A DNA stretch of 64,000 bases from Desulfonatronospira thiodismutans ASO3-1 (GTDB lineage Bacteria; Desulfobacterota; Desulfovibrionia; Desulfovibrionales; Desulfonatronovibrionaceae): positions 372,001 through 436,000 of the forward strand of contig NZ_ACJN02000002.1 of the NCBI RefSeq assembly GCF_000174435.1. Direction: 5' to 3'. Made by a program: the position numbers and the translations under genes. Positions 27,698-44,724 of the stretch are shown here, one piece after another; the stretch's first letter is position 1; every line of letters starts with the position of its first letter. Under the pieces are notes generated by a model that did no database searches, was not told the DNA's origin, and saw nothing but the letters and a program-made list of their open reading frames with translations.

Positions 27698-28614
27698 TCC
27701 CGAAGCTCCCTTCCTGTGAGACGCAGAAACACGTCTTCAAGAGTCCCGCTGCGAAACAGGCATTTGTCCGGACAGAATTTCTGCCTGATGACCTTTCCCA
27801 GCCCGTTCAGGTCGTCGGTATAAATTATCAGTCTGCCCGCCAGCTGCTCGTGGTTGATTTTTTTCTGCTCCACAAAGCTTTGAAGCTCCTGCCCGGGACT
27901 TTCCACCTCTATCACCGATGTCCCGGCAAATTCACGGATGAGGCCATCCGGGGAACCCTGCACCAGGATCCTGCCATGATCCATGATCACAATCCTGTGG
28001 CAGAGACTGGCCGCCTCTTCCATGTAGTGGGTGGTCAGGACCAGGGTCAGTCCCCTGGTCTGCAGCTCTTTGAGCTTGTCCCAGACCTGGTGTCTTGACT
28101 GGGGGTCCAGACCTGTGGTGGGCTCGTCCAGGATGATCAGACCGGGCTCGTTGATAAGGGACCTGGCCAGCATGAGCCGCCTGGCCATGCCTCCCGAGAG
28201 CTGGCTGACCCGGGCATCTTTTTTGTGGTTCAGGGCAAAGAAGTCCAGCAGTTCACGGGTACGTTCTGCAGCCTTTTGCCTGGGGATGCGGTAATACCCG
28301 GCAAAGACGAGGAGGTTTTGCTCAACGCTCAGGTCCGGGTCCAGTGTGTTTTCCTGCTGGCAGACGCCGATTCTGGAGCGGATATGCCTCCACCCGGTCT
28401 TGATGTCCAGGCCGAAAACCTTGATATTTCCAGAACTCAAGGGAGAAAATCCGTACATCATCCTGATGACAGAGGTCTTGCCCGCGCCGTTGGGACCAAG
28501 GAGGCCGAAGAACTCCCCTTCTTCCACCTGAAAGCTCACATCGTCCACGGCAGTGAACTGCCCGAACCTCTTGCCCAGACTAATGGCTTCAATTACCGGG
28601 TTTATCGATTTCAT
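27694..28614 (-). CDS. ABC transporter ATP-binding protein (NodI/CcmA-like)
   Basis: 306 residues. Walker A is GPNGAGKTSVIRM, the signature is LSGGMARRLMLARSL, and Walker B with D-loop is LIILDEPTTGLDPQ, with His in LTTHYMEEA. About 75 extra residues at the C-terminus resemble the DUF4162 tail seen in drug and polysaccharide exporters. The stop overlaps the permease start. A separate two-gene exporter, unrelated in type to the FtsX-containing operon on the other strand. Confidence 0.91.
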   Translation of the reverse strand: MKSINPVIEAISLGKRFGQFTAVDDVSFQVEEGEFFGLLGPNGAGKTSVIRMMYGFSPLSSGNIKVFGLDIKTGWRHIRSRIGVCQQENTLDPDLSVEQNLLVFAGYYRIPRQKAAERTRELLDFFALNHKKDARVSQLSGGMARRLMLARSLINEPGLIILDEPTTGLDPQSRHQVWDKLKELQTRGLTLVLTTHYMEEAASLCHRIVIMDHGRILVQGSPDGLIREFAGTSVIEVESPGQELQSFVEQKKINHEQLAGRLIIYTDDLNGLGKVIRQKFCPDKCLFRSGTLEDVFLRLTGRELRE

Positions 28615-28807
28615 CGGGACATCTTATGCGGATCACAGAGCATAAGCAAGATCCTGACTCCCGCCCGGGTCCTGCCTTCAGTCACGCGCCCTGCCACGCG
28701 CTTCGCGTGGTTAGCGTGGTCAGCGTGACAAAAAACTTTTTGCAGGCGTATCCTCTTGAGTTTCAGGGTAGCTGCGGGGGTGTGAAACTCGTGCCTTGGA
28801 ACCTGCT

Positions 28808-30199
28808 TCAGGAAATGGACGCCAGGTGCACATTGTCCTGACTTCGGGCCAGGTCCACCATGGCTTCGGTAAATCCGGACTGGCTGAAAAAAACATAGTG
28901 TTTTTCAGAGCCGTCCGGCAAAGAAACGCTTTGTGCCTTTTCCATCAATTGCCGGTAAACATCCGCATCCACAGGTGCGGCAGTATACTTGCACTCACCG
29001 AATACCGCATGCTCCCGGTTCTCAGTGACGCCCAGAAGATCTATCTCCACATCCTTGTCCCACCATCTGCCAGCCTGGATCAGCTGAATATGCGGCGATT
29101 TGACAAGCCCCTTCTGCATAAGCCACTGCCTGCATATGTCTTCGTACACACAACTGACATGACTTGACCTGAATTGATCTTTGATCTTTTTAATAACTAC
29201 TTCAGTGTTCTCAATCTCCAGGTAGCTTCTATAGGGATGGACGAATCTGAACCAGAAACTGATGAAGTTGTCTGTAATTCGATACAGGCCCTTTTTGCTT
29301 TTTTCCGGGTTCTTTTCAGTGATGGGAACTTCTCTGACAATGAGATCCAGTTCCTGCAGGGTTTTGAGATATTTTGTCAGCCCGGACTGATTCATGCCCA
29401 GGGCAGAGGAGATCCTGCCCAGCTTTCTGTTGCCGGCTGCAATGGTTTTGACCAGGGAAAAGTAAGTTCCAGTTTCGCCGAATTCTTTTTCCAGTAAAAA
29501 AACCGGCTCTTCAAATAAAAAGCTCTGCCTGGACAGAATATTTCTTTCTATGGCCTGGAAGATATCCGTGGCTGGTGTAAACAGTTCAATATATCTGGGC
29601 ACCCCTCCGGTCACAGCATAGTACTCGATGAGGTTGATGCGCTCAGGGTGTTTGAAAAAGAGTCCATAATCCTGATATGAAATCTGATCCAGCCTGATCT
29701 GTCCGGTCCGTCTTCCATACAGGGGACTGGAATAGGAGAGAGCCTGCTCCACCATCATGCCCACGAGAGAGCCGCAGAGGATGACCATGGACCTGGATCC
29801 GGCCAGCATCTGATCCCAGATTCTCTGGAAAATGGAAGGAAAAGATGTCCGGGCCTTGCCCAGGTATTGAAATTCATCAATGGCAATGATTTTCTTTTTT
29901 TCCGGCTGGTGCTCATTAAGCACGGAAAAGATTTCATCCCATTCCAGAAGGACATCTTTTTTTAGTAAGGTGTTATGTGTGAAATCCGAGACTGCGTGTT
30001 GAAAGTTTCTCCTGTTTTCCCGTTCTGATTCCTCTGTAGCCACAAAATAAAAAGCGTTTTTTTCCTGAATGAATTGTTTGATCAGGGTGGTTTTGCCTAT
30101 CCTTCTGCGACCATAAAGGATTACCAGCGAGGCCCTGTCCTGAGCGAACTCATCCTCAAGGAATTGAATCTCTTTCTTTCTACCAATAAAAAATGACAT
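28808..30199 (-). CDS. Archaeal-type AAA ATPase with DUF234 nuclease-like domain
   Basis: 463 residues. An N-terminal STAND/ATPase_2 domain has Walker A YGRRRIGKTTLIKQF and Walker B IIAIDEFQYL. A winged-helix part follows (about 270-320; RISSALGMNQSGLTKYLKTL). The C-terminal DUF234 domain (about 330-450) contains DKDVEIDLLGVTENREHAVFGECKYT, whose D and ExK pattern resembles PD-(D/E)xK nucleases. The family is widespread in archaea and anaerobic bacteria and has no settled role; defence or mobile-element links have been suggested. AGGAG lies 11 bases before the ATG. It stands alone. Confidence 0.88.
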   Translation of the reverse strand: MSFFIGRKKEIQFLEDEFAQDRASLVILYGRRRIGKTTLIKQFIQEKNAFYFVATEESERENRRNFQHAVSDFTHNTLLKKDVLLEWDEIFSVLNEHQPEKKKIIAIDEFQYLGKARTSFPSIFQRIWDQMLAGSRSMVILCGSLVGMMVEQALSYSSPLYGRRTGQIRLDQISYQDYGLFFKHPERINLIEYYAVTGGVPRYIELFTPATDIFQAIERNILSRQSFLFEEPVFLLEKEFGETGTYFSLVKTIAAGNRKLGRISSALGMNQSGLTKYLKTLQELDLIVREVPITEKNPEKSKKGLYRITDNFISFWFRFVHPYRSYLEIENTEVVIKKIKDQFRSSHVSCVYEDICRQWLMQKGLVKSPHIQLIQAGRWWDKDVEIDLLGVTENREHAVFGECKYTAAPVDADVYRQLMEKAQSVSLPDGSEKHYVFFSQSGFTEAMVDLARSQDNVHLASIS

Positions 30200-30245
30200 T
30201 TAGTGACTTACTCCTGAAACCCTGTCATAAAAAACAAGAAACTTA

Positions 30246-30499
30246 GACAGGATTAACAGGATGGATAGGATAATCAGCCACCGGCCTGATGCCGCTGACT
30301 GGATTTACCATCCAGCACTCACTTTCTTCCGACATTCATGAGTGCCGGAAAAAAGTGAGTGCTGGAGTGATTACCTTTTGGCCTGGCTTCCGCCTGTCCC
30401 GTTTAATTGCTCGCAGAGCAAGCCCGAAGGGCATTAAACTGGGAGCCAGGACAAAAATGTTTTTCTCTTAATCAATCTCTTAATCCTGTTAATCCTGTC
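30246..30499. repeat. Nested palindromes between the ATPase gene and a gene remnant
   Basis: The outer arms are GACAGGATTAACAGGAT and ATCCTGTTAATCCTGTC. Inside are two further hairpins: CCAGCACTCACTTT...AAAGTGAGTGCTGG (30312-30365, second copy at 40084-40148) and TGGCTTCC...TTTAAT paired with ATTAAACTGGGAGCCA (about 30381-30449). Insertion of repeats into repeats is the simplest reading. Confidence 0.75.
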
Positions 30500-30619
30500 A
30501 AAAAAGTTCTTTTCTTTATTGGGTTGCGGGCAAAACCCGCCTTAGTCATTATATTTTACAAAGTTACGCCTGTCAATTATAATAATTCATTTTATTATAA
30601 AATTTTTTATTTTTTTCCC

Positions 30620-31057
30620 ATGGACAAATGACCCTGACAAGGAAAGCCTGGCCTGGTTTGATCATACTGGCGAATACAAACATCTTGACCCCCAAGCCTG
30701 CAACGCTTTAAATGCCCTGGTTACAGCAGCGCACCTGTTGACCAAAAAGACCCAGGGCGTATCTGTTTAGCGCTTTGCATGTGGCATGGGGACTGGCTCT
30801 TCCGGGACCCACTTGTCCCAAAAAATGAGATGTTTTAAGCACAAAATGATGCTCAAGTGGGTCCCGGAGTGCCTGTCCCCTGCTTTCCTTAAAAGCGCTA
30901 AACAGATACTGTTCGTGCATGGCCTGCAGTGCATGCTAAGCGCTGGAATGAGCCTTTACCGCATATCCGCCTCTTTCAAGGATCACTTTGAGAGTGCCCA
31001 TCTGGATGGAATCGTCGTTGACTACTACAATGCATGGCTTTTTGGGTTGCTTTGATT
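30620..31057 (+). pseudogene. Remnant of an unknown gene, split by a MITE
   Basis: Before the MITE, one frame reads DKESLAWFDHTGEYKHLD and continues to LLTKKTQG (ends 30758). After the MITE, the frame from 30911 reads FVHGLQCMLSAGMSLYRIS and ends ...NAWLFGLL at 31057. Both look like real protein sequence with codon use like the neighbours, and they probably formed one C-terminal region. The 5' part is missing upstream of about 30620. I do not recognise the family. Confidence 0.6.
30759..30909. repeat. 151-bp MITE, copy 1
   Basis: Perfect 18-bp ends GTATCTGTTTAGCGCTTT and their complement. Inside, GGGGACTGGCTCTTCC and CCGGGACCCACTTG are mirrored by CAAGTGGGTCCCGG and GTGCCTGTCCC, so almost the whole element can fold on itself. 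A nearly identical copy lies at 48139-48291. Confidence 0.92.
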
Positions 31058-31082
31058 GCATCTGCATTTTTGGATGTTCCCT

Positions 31083-35726
<4,644 letters not shown>

Positions 35727-35728
35727 TC

Positions 35729-35737
35729 GGGGGGGGG
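35729..35737 (-). repeat. Run of nine Cs (coding strand) that breaks the kinase reading frame
   Basis: On the minus strand, the ATG at 35772, seven bases after GGAG, opens MNQRQTPEEAAH, enters the C9 run and stops after 18 codons. With eight Cs the frame would continue directly into SPEKKSGSNQRKG and the whole kinase. The tract is therefore a candidate on/off switch by slipped-strand mispairing, or a sequencing error. Confidence 0.7.
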
Positions 35738-35812
35738 TGGGCCGCTTCTTCAGGTGTTTGCCTTTGGTTCATTACCAATCTCCATGAAAATGCAACATGT
35801 TATGTAACTAAC

Positions 35813-39277
<3,465 letters not shown>

Positions 39278-39553
39278 GCCCGTGCTCCGCAAGGTAAAGT
39301 CAGATTGTTATCAGTCTTTTCCATTTCATGATTCCTACATGGTGATCCGAGGTCAGTTCAAAAACATTTGACAATCTTGTTACATGGTACATTGAATTCT
39401 TGCACCTATTCCGCCAGGCCGCCAAGTCACAAGGGTTCTCCGGCCTGGCCGGTCAACTCTCTTCTTTGCCTTGCATTCCCATTCAGGGACGCTGGAGCGT
39501 CCGAGGGCTGCGTTCCAAAAAGAACGAAGAACCAGGAACTTTGAACTCTCAAG

Positions 39554-39653
39554 CTATGTTTTTGGCCCCAAAAAAGGCATTCTAAGGCAATATTTTGGCC
39601 CTGTAGAGGTCATTTAATTAATTAGTTCAATAAGTTGATTAGGTCCGACCCCC
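39554..39653. repeat. Dispersed repeat related to the REPtron end, copy 1
   Basis: Begins CTATGTTTTTGGCCC, passes through TTCTAAGGCAAT and ends TTGATTAGGTCCGACCCC. A close copy is at 61002-61101, and the inverted counterpart lies directly upstream of the tyrosine transposase at 55741-55840. Confidence 0.8.
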
Positions 39654-40083
39654 AACGGTATTCCGGGGCTGGAGCAAAAAACCATCTTATGTTGCCCAGG
39701 TACAGCCTTCAAAAATGACAGCCGGCCCTGGCATGTCAATTTTTACCTGCAAAAAGACCATCTCCGGGGCTTTTTTGGAGGGATACCCTGCATTTCCGGC
39801 CGGGACCAGGTGAGATGCAGTCACGCCGCCGGAAGCGATCATTATTTTGTAACCCTTCAGGGGGGAGGTATGCCAATTTGCCTGTCTGCCAGGCGGGTAA
39901 TGCCCTGTGGGGATCTATATTCTTCAAAACCGTGTGTGCGAAGCACCTGCCTGCCCGCTAAAACTTCGCAGGACAGCTAAGCGCATTTTATTCGGGTGTC
40001 CGCCTGAAGATTTTCCGTGCCTAAGAAGATTTTTTGGGCACGGGCAACTTCGTTGCACACCCCGGTGAAACCCGCTGCGCTGA

Positions 40084-40148
40084 CCCAGCACTCACTTTTC
40101 CATTTGTTTGCTTGTGATGAAACCGAAATTATTAAAGTGAGTGCTGGG
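40084..40148. repeat. CCAGCACTCACTTT palindrome, copy 2
   Basis: CCCAGCACTCACTTT and its complement, separated by about 35 bases, within outer arms GTGAAAC...GTTTCAC. The same arms occur at 30312-30365. Confidence 0.8.
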
Positions 40149-40356
40149 TGTTTCACGGGGCGAGCGGGCGGCTCTGCCGCTCACGGTTGGGGAGTACGCT
40201 TCAAGTCTATTCTCGATGGCGATTGCTGGCATCCCCTGAATGGATACGTTATCTTTGTATAAAGAGGATGATCTTGACTGTCCCCCATGAATTATGTTCA
40301 GTATTCCCTATTCCCTATATGTATATAATAAGTGCCAGTCTGAGCACCCCAGTCTC

Positions 40357-41163
40357 TTAAAATATGTCCAGGTCAACAGTGGAAAACCGCATCCGGGCAG
40401 TGTCAGCCATGAGCAGGTTCCCTCGCAGGATAGGACTTACGCCGGTCATAATCCTGACGAGTTCGCCGGCCTGAAGGGATGCAGCAAATGAAGCCACAGG
40501 GGCCAAAACTCCTTGTTCATCCTCCACAGAGTTGGCTGCCTTACCCATGAACTCTCCAATCCCAGATTCACCCGGCCATGTGGTGCATACCAGAGCGTGC
40601 CACCCGGCAATTCCAGCTGAGACCAGGGGCAAGTCAGCAATTCTGGCCATTTCCAACAGTTCCTGGCGGTAATCTGCACCACCCAGGCAGTCTGCTACGG
40701 CCTGAACAGAATCCAGCAGATCAAACCTGACGAAATCCTCAACAGCCACAACTTCCACCAACGGATTGATGGCGAGGGCTCTTTGCCTGGCCGCCAGGGC
40801 CTTGGATTGTCCCAGGGTTTCGGATGTGGCCAGAATCTGCCGGTTGCAGTTGCTCTCTTCAAATACATCCGGATCGCAGGCTACAATTTTACCCACTCCC
40901 ATGCGCACCAGGTATTCACAGAGATTGCCACCCAGCCCTCCGCACCCGACTAAAAGTACTGCCGATCTGGCCAGGCTGATCTGATCCGTTAAACTCAGGG
41001 CGTGGTTGTTCCTCTGATAGCGCAACGGGATTTCCCCTGCCTCCATGGCCAGCAGAACCTCTTCCTGGACTATGTTACCTGATTTGTGTGCACGGTTGAA
41101 TATTTCCCGGTCTGAAATATAAGTTTGTATTGGCTGCTGGATCATATTACTTACATAACTCAT
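40357..41163 (-). CDS. ThiF/MoeB/HesA family adenylyltransferase
   Basis: 268 residues. ThiF-type proteins adenylate the C-terminal Gly-Gly of a ubiquitin-like sulfur carrier. The nucleotide-binding motif VGCGGLGGNLCEYL and the DPDVFEESNCNRQ block are clear. The two CxxC zinc pairs of MoeB and ThiF are absent, as in some AOR-linked relatives. About 50 residues precede the Rossmann motif. Last gene of the island, about 135 bases after the MoaD-like carrier gene. It probably serves that carrier and, through it, tungstopterin for the aldehyde oxidoreductase. Confidence 0.87.
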   Translation of the reverse strand: MSYVSNMIQQPIQTYISDREIFNRAHKSGNIVQEEVLLAMEAGEIPLRYQRNNHALSLTDQISLARSAVLLVGCGGLGGNLCEYLVRMGVGKIVACDPDVFEESNCNRQILATSETLGQSKALAARQRALAINPLVEVVAVEDFVRFDLLDSVQAVADCLGGADYRQELLEMARIADLPLVSAGIAGWHALVCTTWPGESGIGEFMGKAANSVEDEQGVLAPVASFAASLQAGELVRIMTGVSPILRGNLLMADTARMRFSTVDLDIF

Positions 41164-41299
41164 TGTATTCGTGAATTTCTATTGAATATAATATACAAAA
41201 TTTACAGCTTATTTGTAGATTCAATTGACTGTTTGAAGATCTGTTTACTTTGATTTATAAATAAGTATAGTTGTAAAAATATTTCTTATGTCCATTTTT

Positions 41300-41584
41300 T
41301 CATCCACCACAAATATAAGGACACAAAGATACTGAATCCCTGTCCGAAAGCCTGGTTTTCAAGTTAGCTAGTTTACCGTTAACAAAAGCGAGCATGACCT
41401 GATCCTCACTAAGCCCTAAGTACTTCAAAAGATCTGCCAGGGTGGAATCACTGGACACTTGAAAGTATTCAGGATTATCTGGTGCATATTTTTCCAGAAT
41501 TGATTCCAGGTTCAATTTTATAGTGATGGATTTTGCATGAAAGCAGGGTTCGTAAATTGCATTATTTGACTTGTTTTTTTTCAT
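41300..41584 (-). CDS. MoaD/ThiS-like sulfur carrier protein
   Basis: 94 residues ending in CGG, the di-glycine tail that becomes a thiocarboxylate. The central STLADLLKYLGL and VMLAFVNGKLANLKTRLSDRD match the beta-grasp fold of MoaD. It lies between a ThiF-like gene and the racemase gene. Clusters of AOR with a private MoaD and ThiF are known, so it likely contributes the dithiolene sulfurs of the AOR cofactor; another sulfur-transfer role is possible. The ribosome-binding site is weak. The 248 bases upstream are AT-rich and featureless. Confidence 0.85.
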   Translation of the reverse strand: MKKNKSNNAIYEPCFHAKSITIKLNLESILEKYAPDNPEYFQVSSDSTLADLLKYLGLSEDQVMLAFVNGKLANLKTRLSDRDSVSLCPYICGG

Positions 41585-41832
41585 ATAACCTAGTCCAGAA
41601 TAAGGTCTTGCAGAATTCTTTTGGTCGGATGTCTTTTTAGAGTAATGGCTTGCAAAAAGTCAGTTTGTCAAGCTTAAAAGACAGCAGTCTAAATAAATAA
41701 TTTATAAAAGTTAAAAAGTTACAATGACAATCTTAAATGTTTAACAATATTTATTGGCTATTTGCAGTTACATCTTGCTAGTTCTTATTCAATTGTGTAG
41801 GATGTTATACAAAAAATATCGCTGTCATGATA

Positions 41833-42579
41833 TTAGGGAGGCCCAATGCTTTTTAAATTCTTCACCTTGCAGGTACGAATTATATCTCGAGCAAGAATAT
41901 CTGACGAGTCATACCGGGGCAAGGGCTGGTGAGCAGATGAAAGCGAAGCATCAGGCAGAAGACTCAATTCTGTACACGCGATGACCAAAGCCTGCGCACC
42001 TTGCGTTTCCAGGCTGGATACGGAACTTTCAAACACAGGAAAGGCCAGGTCCATTGCCCCTTTTTTGATATCCTTGATAAGAACCATAACCCTGTCCTGG
42101 CAGGCCGTCTCAGGGTAGACCACCCTCACCCCGGACGCAGCAAAAGCCTGTTGGTATAGGCCTGTAAGGATCAGTGCAGTGGAACCCAGAATGCCCACCT
42201 TGTCTATCCCAGGCTGTTGTCGCAGAACTTCCTGTACTGTAATTTCAATCAGGTTGAGCATCGGAATGGACACTGCACCCTGGATATCCTGAAAGTAGTA
42301 ATGGGAGGTATTGCAGGGCATGGCTAGAAAGTCAGCGCCCCAGGCTTCCAAACATCTGGCCATGTCCTGCAATTCCGGCACAGGACTCTCCCCTGCACCA
42401 TCGATAAGCGCCTTGATCCGCGAAGGAACTTTGGGATTGTTGTCCACAATACAGCGGATATGATCAGCATCGTCCAAAGCCGGAGTCAAACGGATCACAC
42501 GGGACATCAGGTCCACAGTGGCTTCTGGTCCCATTCCGCCGATGATGCCGACGATCTTTTCCTGGTTTACATCTTGCAT
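41833..42579 (-). CDS. Aspartate/glutamate racemase family protein
   Basis: 248 residues of the cofactor-independent racemase family. GIIGGMGPEATVDL is the N-terminal signature. The catalytic cysteines are expected in AMPCNTSHYY and in VIACTELSLL, and both are present. The substrate may be aspartate or another dicarboxylate-like or sulfonate amino acid. No convincing ribosome-binding site precedes the ATG; a REP half-element lies in the 127 bases between it and the aldehyde oxidoreductase gene. Within a cluster holding a PLP lyase that acts on one enantiomer, a racemase would widen the usable substrates. Confidence 0.88.
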   Translation of the reverse strand: MQDVNQEKIVGIIGGMGPEATVDLMSRVIRLTPALDDADHIRCIVDNNPKVPSRIKALIDGAGESPVPELQDMARCLEAWGADFLAMPCNTSHYYFQDIQGAVSIPMLNLIEITVQEVLRQQPGIDKVGILGSTALILTGLYQQAFAASGVRVVYPETACQDRVMVLIKDIKKGAMDLAFPVFESSVSSLETQGAQALVIACTELSLLPDASLSSAHQPLPRYDSSDILARDIIRTCKVKNLKSIGPP

Positions 42580-42588
42580 ATTATTGTT

Positions 42589-42612
42589 AAGATAACCATT
42601 CAGAGGGGTGCC
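42589..42612. repeat. Half GTAACC-type REP element
   Basis: GATAACCATTCAGAGGGG matches the left arm of the family; no right arm is visible. It sits in the leader of the racemase gene, inside the island's transcript. Confidence 0.5.
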
Positions 42613-42706
42613 GGATACGGGTCTGCGGCGATATTGCCAGAAATCACAATTGACGCCTTCCTGAACGGCAACGCCTTGATCATCTTCGAACTCAGGTATC
42701 GACTCA

Positions 42707-44584
42707 TCAATGCTTCATTCCACCGTTAGCCAGCCAATCCAAACTCAATCTATACAGCGTTCCCTTGCTGGGCACACCTTTCTCATCCCAGCCCATCATA
42801 GCATAGTACAGGTCCACGGCCTGTTGAAAGGAATCCGGAGAAATGGCCTCACCCTTGAGTACACCGTCGGGCAGGGGTTCGAACATCCGCCGGAAGAGCT
42901 TATCGTCCTTGCTGTCCATTCCCTGGCGGACATTGAACATCCTGGCCAGGACTATGGAGCGCTCGGCCACAAGCATCAGTTCATGCACACTGGTTTGCCA
43001 GCCGGTTATGGCTTCCACGGCTTCACATAATTTGTCATAGGTCATGGAAAACAAGGGAGCCACAACAAAGTTGCACAGCCCCAGGGTATTGTTCATGGCC
43101 CAGGTCTTTTCCCCGGCAATAAAGTAGCGCACCTTTTCCGGACCGGTGTCCAGGGCCTGAGGCGCAACGAAGATGCCCAGCGGATTAACCAGCTTCACCC
43201 CTTCGCCCTGAAAGGGAACCTCGTGAGGGGCCTCGATATGATCAGCACCTGTCGGCGACAGGGCAAAGCCCAGACCGACGCCTGTCTTTCCCCTTGGATC
43301 ATGAAAGGCCGGCTCCTGTCCCTTGACATGAAAAGCATACTCTTCAGCACCTCTGCCAATGGCTGCAGCAGCCCTTTTTACACCCTGGGACAAAATGTCG
43401 CCGATGCCCTCCCGGGCACCGATCTTTTCAATGAGATCCAGCATGCCTTGTGCGTCATCGAACTTAAGCTCTGTACCTCCCAGATCACCGGCGGACAAAA
43501 TGCCCTTTTCCGCCAGTTCCATGGCGAAAGACACCACAGCCCCGGTACCCACTGTATCCAGGCCCAGTGCATTGCAGCGCTCATGTCCCTTGCAGACCGC
43601 ATTCAGGTCTCCCACCCCGCACATGGAGCCCAGTGCGGCCAGGGTTTCATATTCCGGTCCCCCATACCGTTTTTCTTCTGTGTTGTTCACCCTGCGTTTG
43701 CAGGCAACAGCGCATTTATAACAGGTATGAGTGCCTTTGCTGACTTTCTCATATCCTTCCCAACCCAGGCTGGAAGCATCCTCAAACTGGCAGTCCCTCC
43801 AGTTACGGGTAGGCAGGATACCCGAATTCTGCTGGGCCATTAGATGCTGCACCGTTCCGAACTTGCGCATGTTAATGCTTGGCATATGCTCTGCAATCCT
43901 TTTGCGATGCCATTTGCTGATCTCGTCCAGCTTATCCGGGTCAGCCAGGGACATGTTTGCCGAGTCTCCACGCACGGCCACTGCTTTTAGATTTTTAGAT
44001 CCCATGACCGCTCCCATGCCGCATCTTCCGTTGGCATGAGCCAGTTCATTGATTATACAGGCCAGCCGGACCATGTTCTCGCCGGCCGGACCGATGGAGG
44101 CAATACGGATTTTCTTTTCCCCCAGCTCATTCTTTATTGTGTCCAGTGTGGGGGCGTTTTCCTTGCCCCAGATATGAGCGGCGTCGCGCAGTTCAACCTG
44201 ACCATTATTGATCCACAGGTATACAGGCTGGGGAGATTTTCCCTTTAATACCACCGCATCAAAGCCGGCATGCTTGAGTGCCGGTCCCAAATAACCAGCC
44301 GCCTCGGACTCTCCAAAGCCGCCGGTTAAAGGATTCATGGCTGCAACTGTATAGCGGTTGAAGCCGGATATTCCGCTGCCGCAAAGTACCGATGCCGCAA
44401 ATACCAGAACATTGTCCGGCCCCAAGGGATCAGCCTTCGGCGGAATTTCCTTGAGCATATACCAGGATGCAAGGGACCCGCCGCCCCAGTAGGTGCGGTA
44501 CCAGGCCTCATCACGCTCATCCACGGACCAGGTCTGGTTGGTCAGATCCACGACCAGTATTTTTCCGTTGTAACCAAAGGGCAT
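42707..44584 (-). CDS. Tungsten-dependent aldehyde:ferredoxin oxidoreductase
   Basis: Oxidises aldehydes to carboxylic acids and passes electrons to ferredoxin. At 625 residues it has the family length. N-terminal AOR_N features include GGGSLASWYML and NPLTGGFGESEAAGYLGPALK. CGMGAVMGSKNLKAVAVRG and the 4Fe-4S ligands CYKCAVAC plus a Cys in LGLCNF are in place. AAAGGAG lies upstream of the ATG. Its neighbours encode alcohol dehydrogenases, and the downstream MoaD/ThiF pair could support its cofactor. A role in oxidising an aldehyde made from the imported substrate is likely; the actual aldehyde is unknown. Confidence 0.94.
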   Translation of the reverse strand: MPFGYNGKILVVDLTNQTWSVDERDEAWYRTYWGGGSLASWYMLKEIPPKADPLGPDNVLVFAASVLCGSGISGFNRYTVAAMNPLTGGFGESEAAGYLGPALKHAGFDAVVLKGKSPQPVYLWINNGQVELRDAAHIWGKENAPTLDTIKNELGEKKIRIASIGPAGENMVRLACIINELAHANGRCGMGAVMGSKNLKAVAVRGDSANMSLADPDKLDEISKWHRKRIAEHMPSINMRKFGTVQHLMAQQNSGILPTRNWRDCQFEDASSLGWEGYEKVSKGTHTCYKCAVACKRRVNNTEEKRYGGPEYETLAALGSMCGVGDLNAVCKGHERCNALGLDTVGTGAVVSFAMELAEKGILSAGDLGGTELKFDDAQGMLDLIEKIGAREGIGDILSQGVKRAAAAIGRGAEEYAFHVKGQEPAFHDPRGKTGVGLGFALSPTGADHIEAPHEVPFQGEGVKLVNPLGIFVAPQALDTGPEKVRYFIAGEKTWAMNNTLGLCNFVVAPLFSMTYDKLCEAVEAITGWQTSVHELMLVAERSIVLARMFNVRQGMDSKDDKLFRRMFEPLPDGVLKGEAISPDSFQQAVDLYYAMMGWDEKGVPSKGTLYRLSLDWLANGGMKH

Positions 44585-44724
44585 TTGAAGACTCCTTTAA
44601 TGGTTTTGTCAATTAAGAAAAGTCATAGTTTTAAGGTTTTTAGCAATAATAAAATGGCTGGCTTGAAATGGCAGTCAGGGCCTCCAGCCTCGCAGTCTGG
44701 GAAATTATTAACCTTCTACCTGCA

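Larger units (their letters stand above)
39278..40356. other. Thousand-base gap filled with repeats
   Basis: No credible gene. It holds the promoter region of the kinase pair at the left, a REPtron-related repeat (39554-39653), half a GTAACC-type element near 39849, a small hairpin near 40017-40040 (CCGTGCC/GGCACGG), the nested palindrome 40030-40170 around CCCAGCACTCACTTT, and half a CCCCTGAATGG element near 40234. Confidence 0.6.

Noticed and set aside
40357-41163. Calling the ThiF-like gene moeB or thiF outright
   Set aside because: The zinc cysteines of both are missing and the context points to an AOR-linked variant, so no symbol was given.
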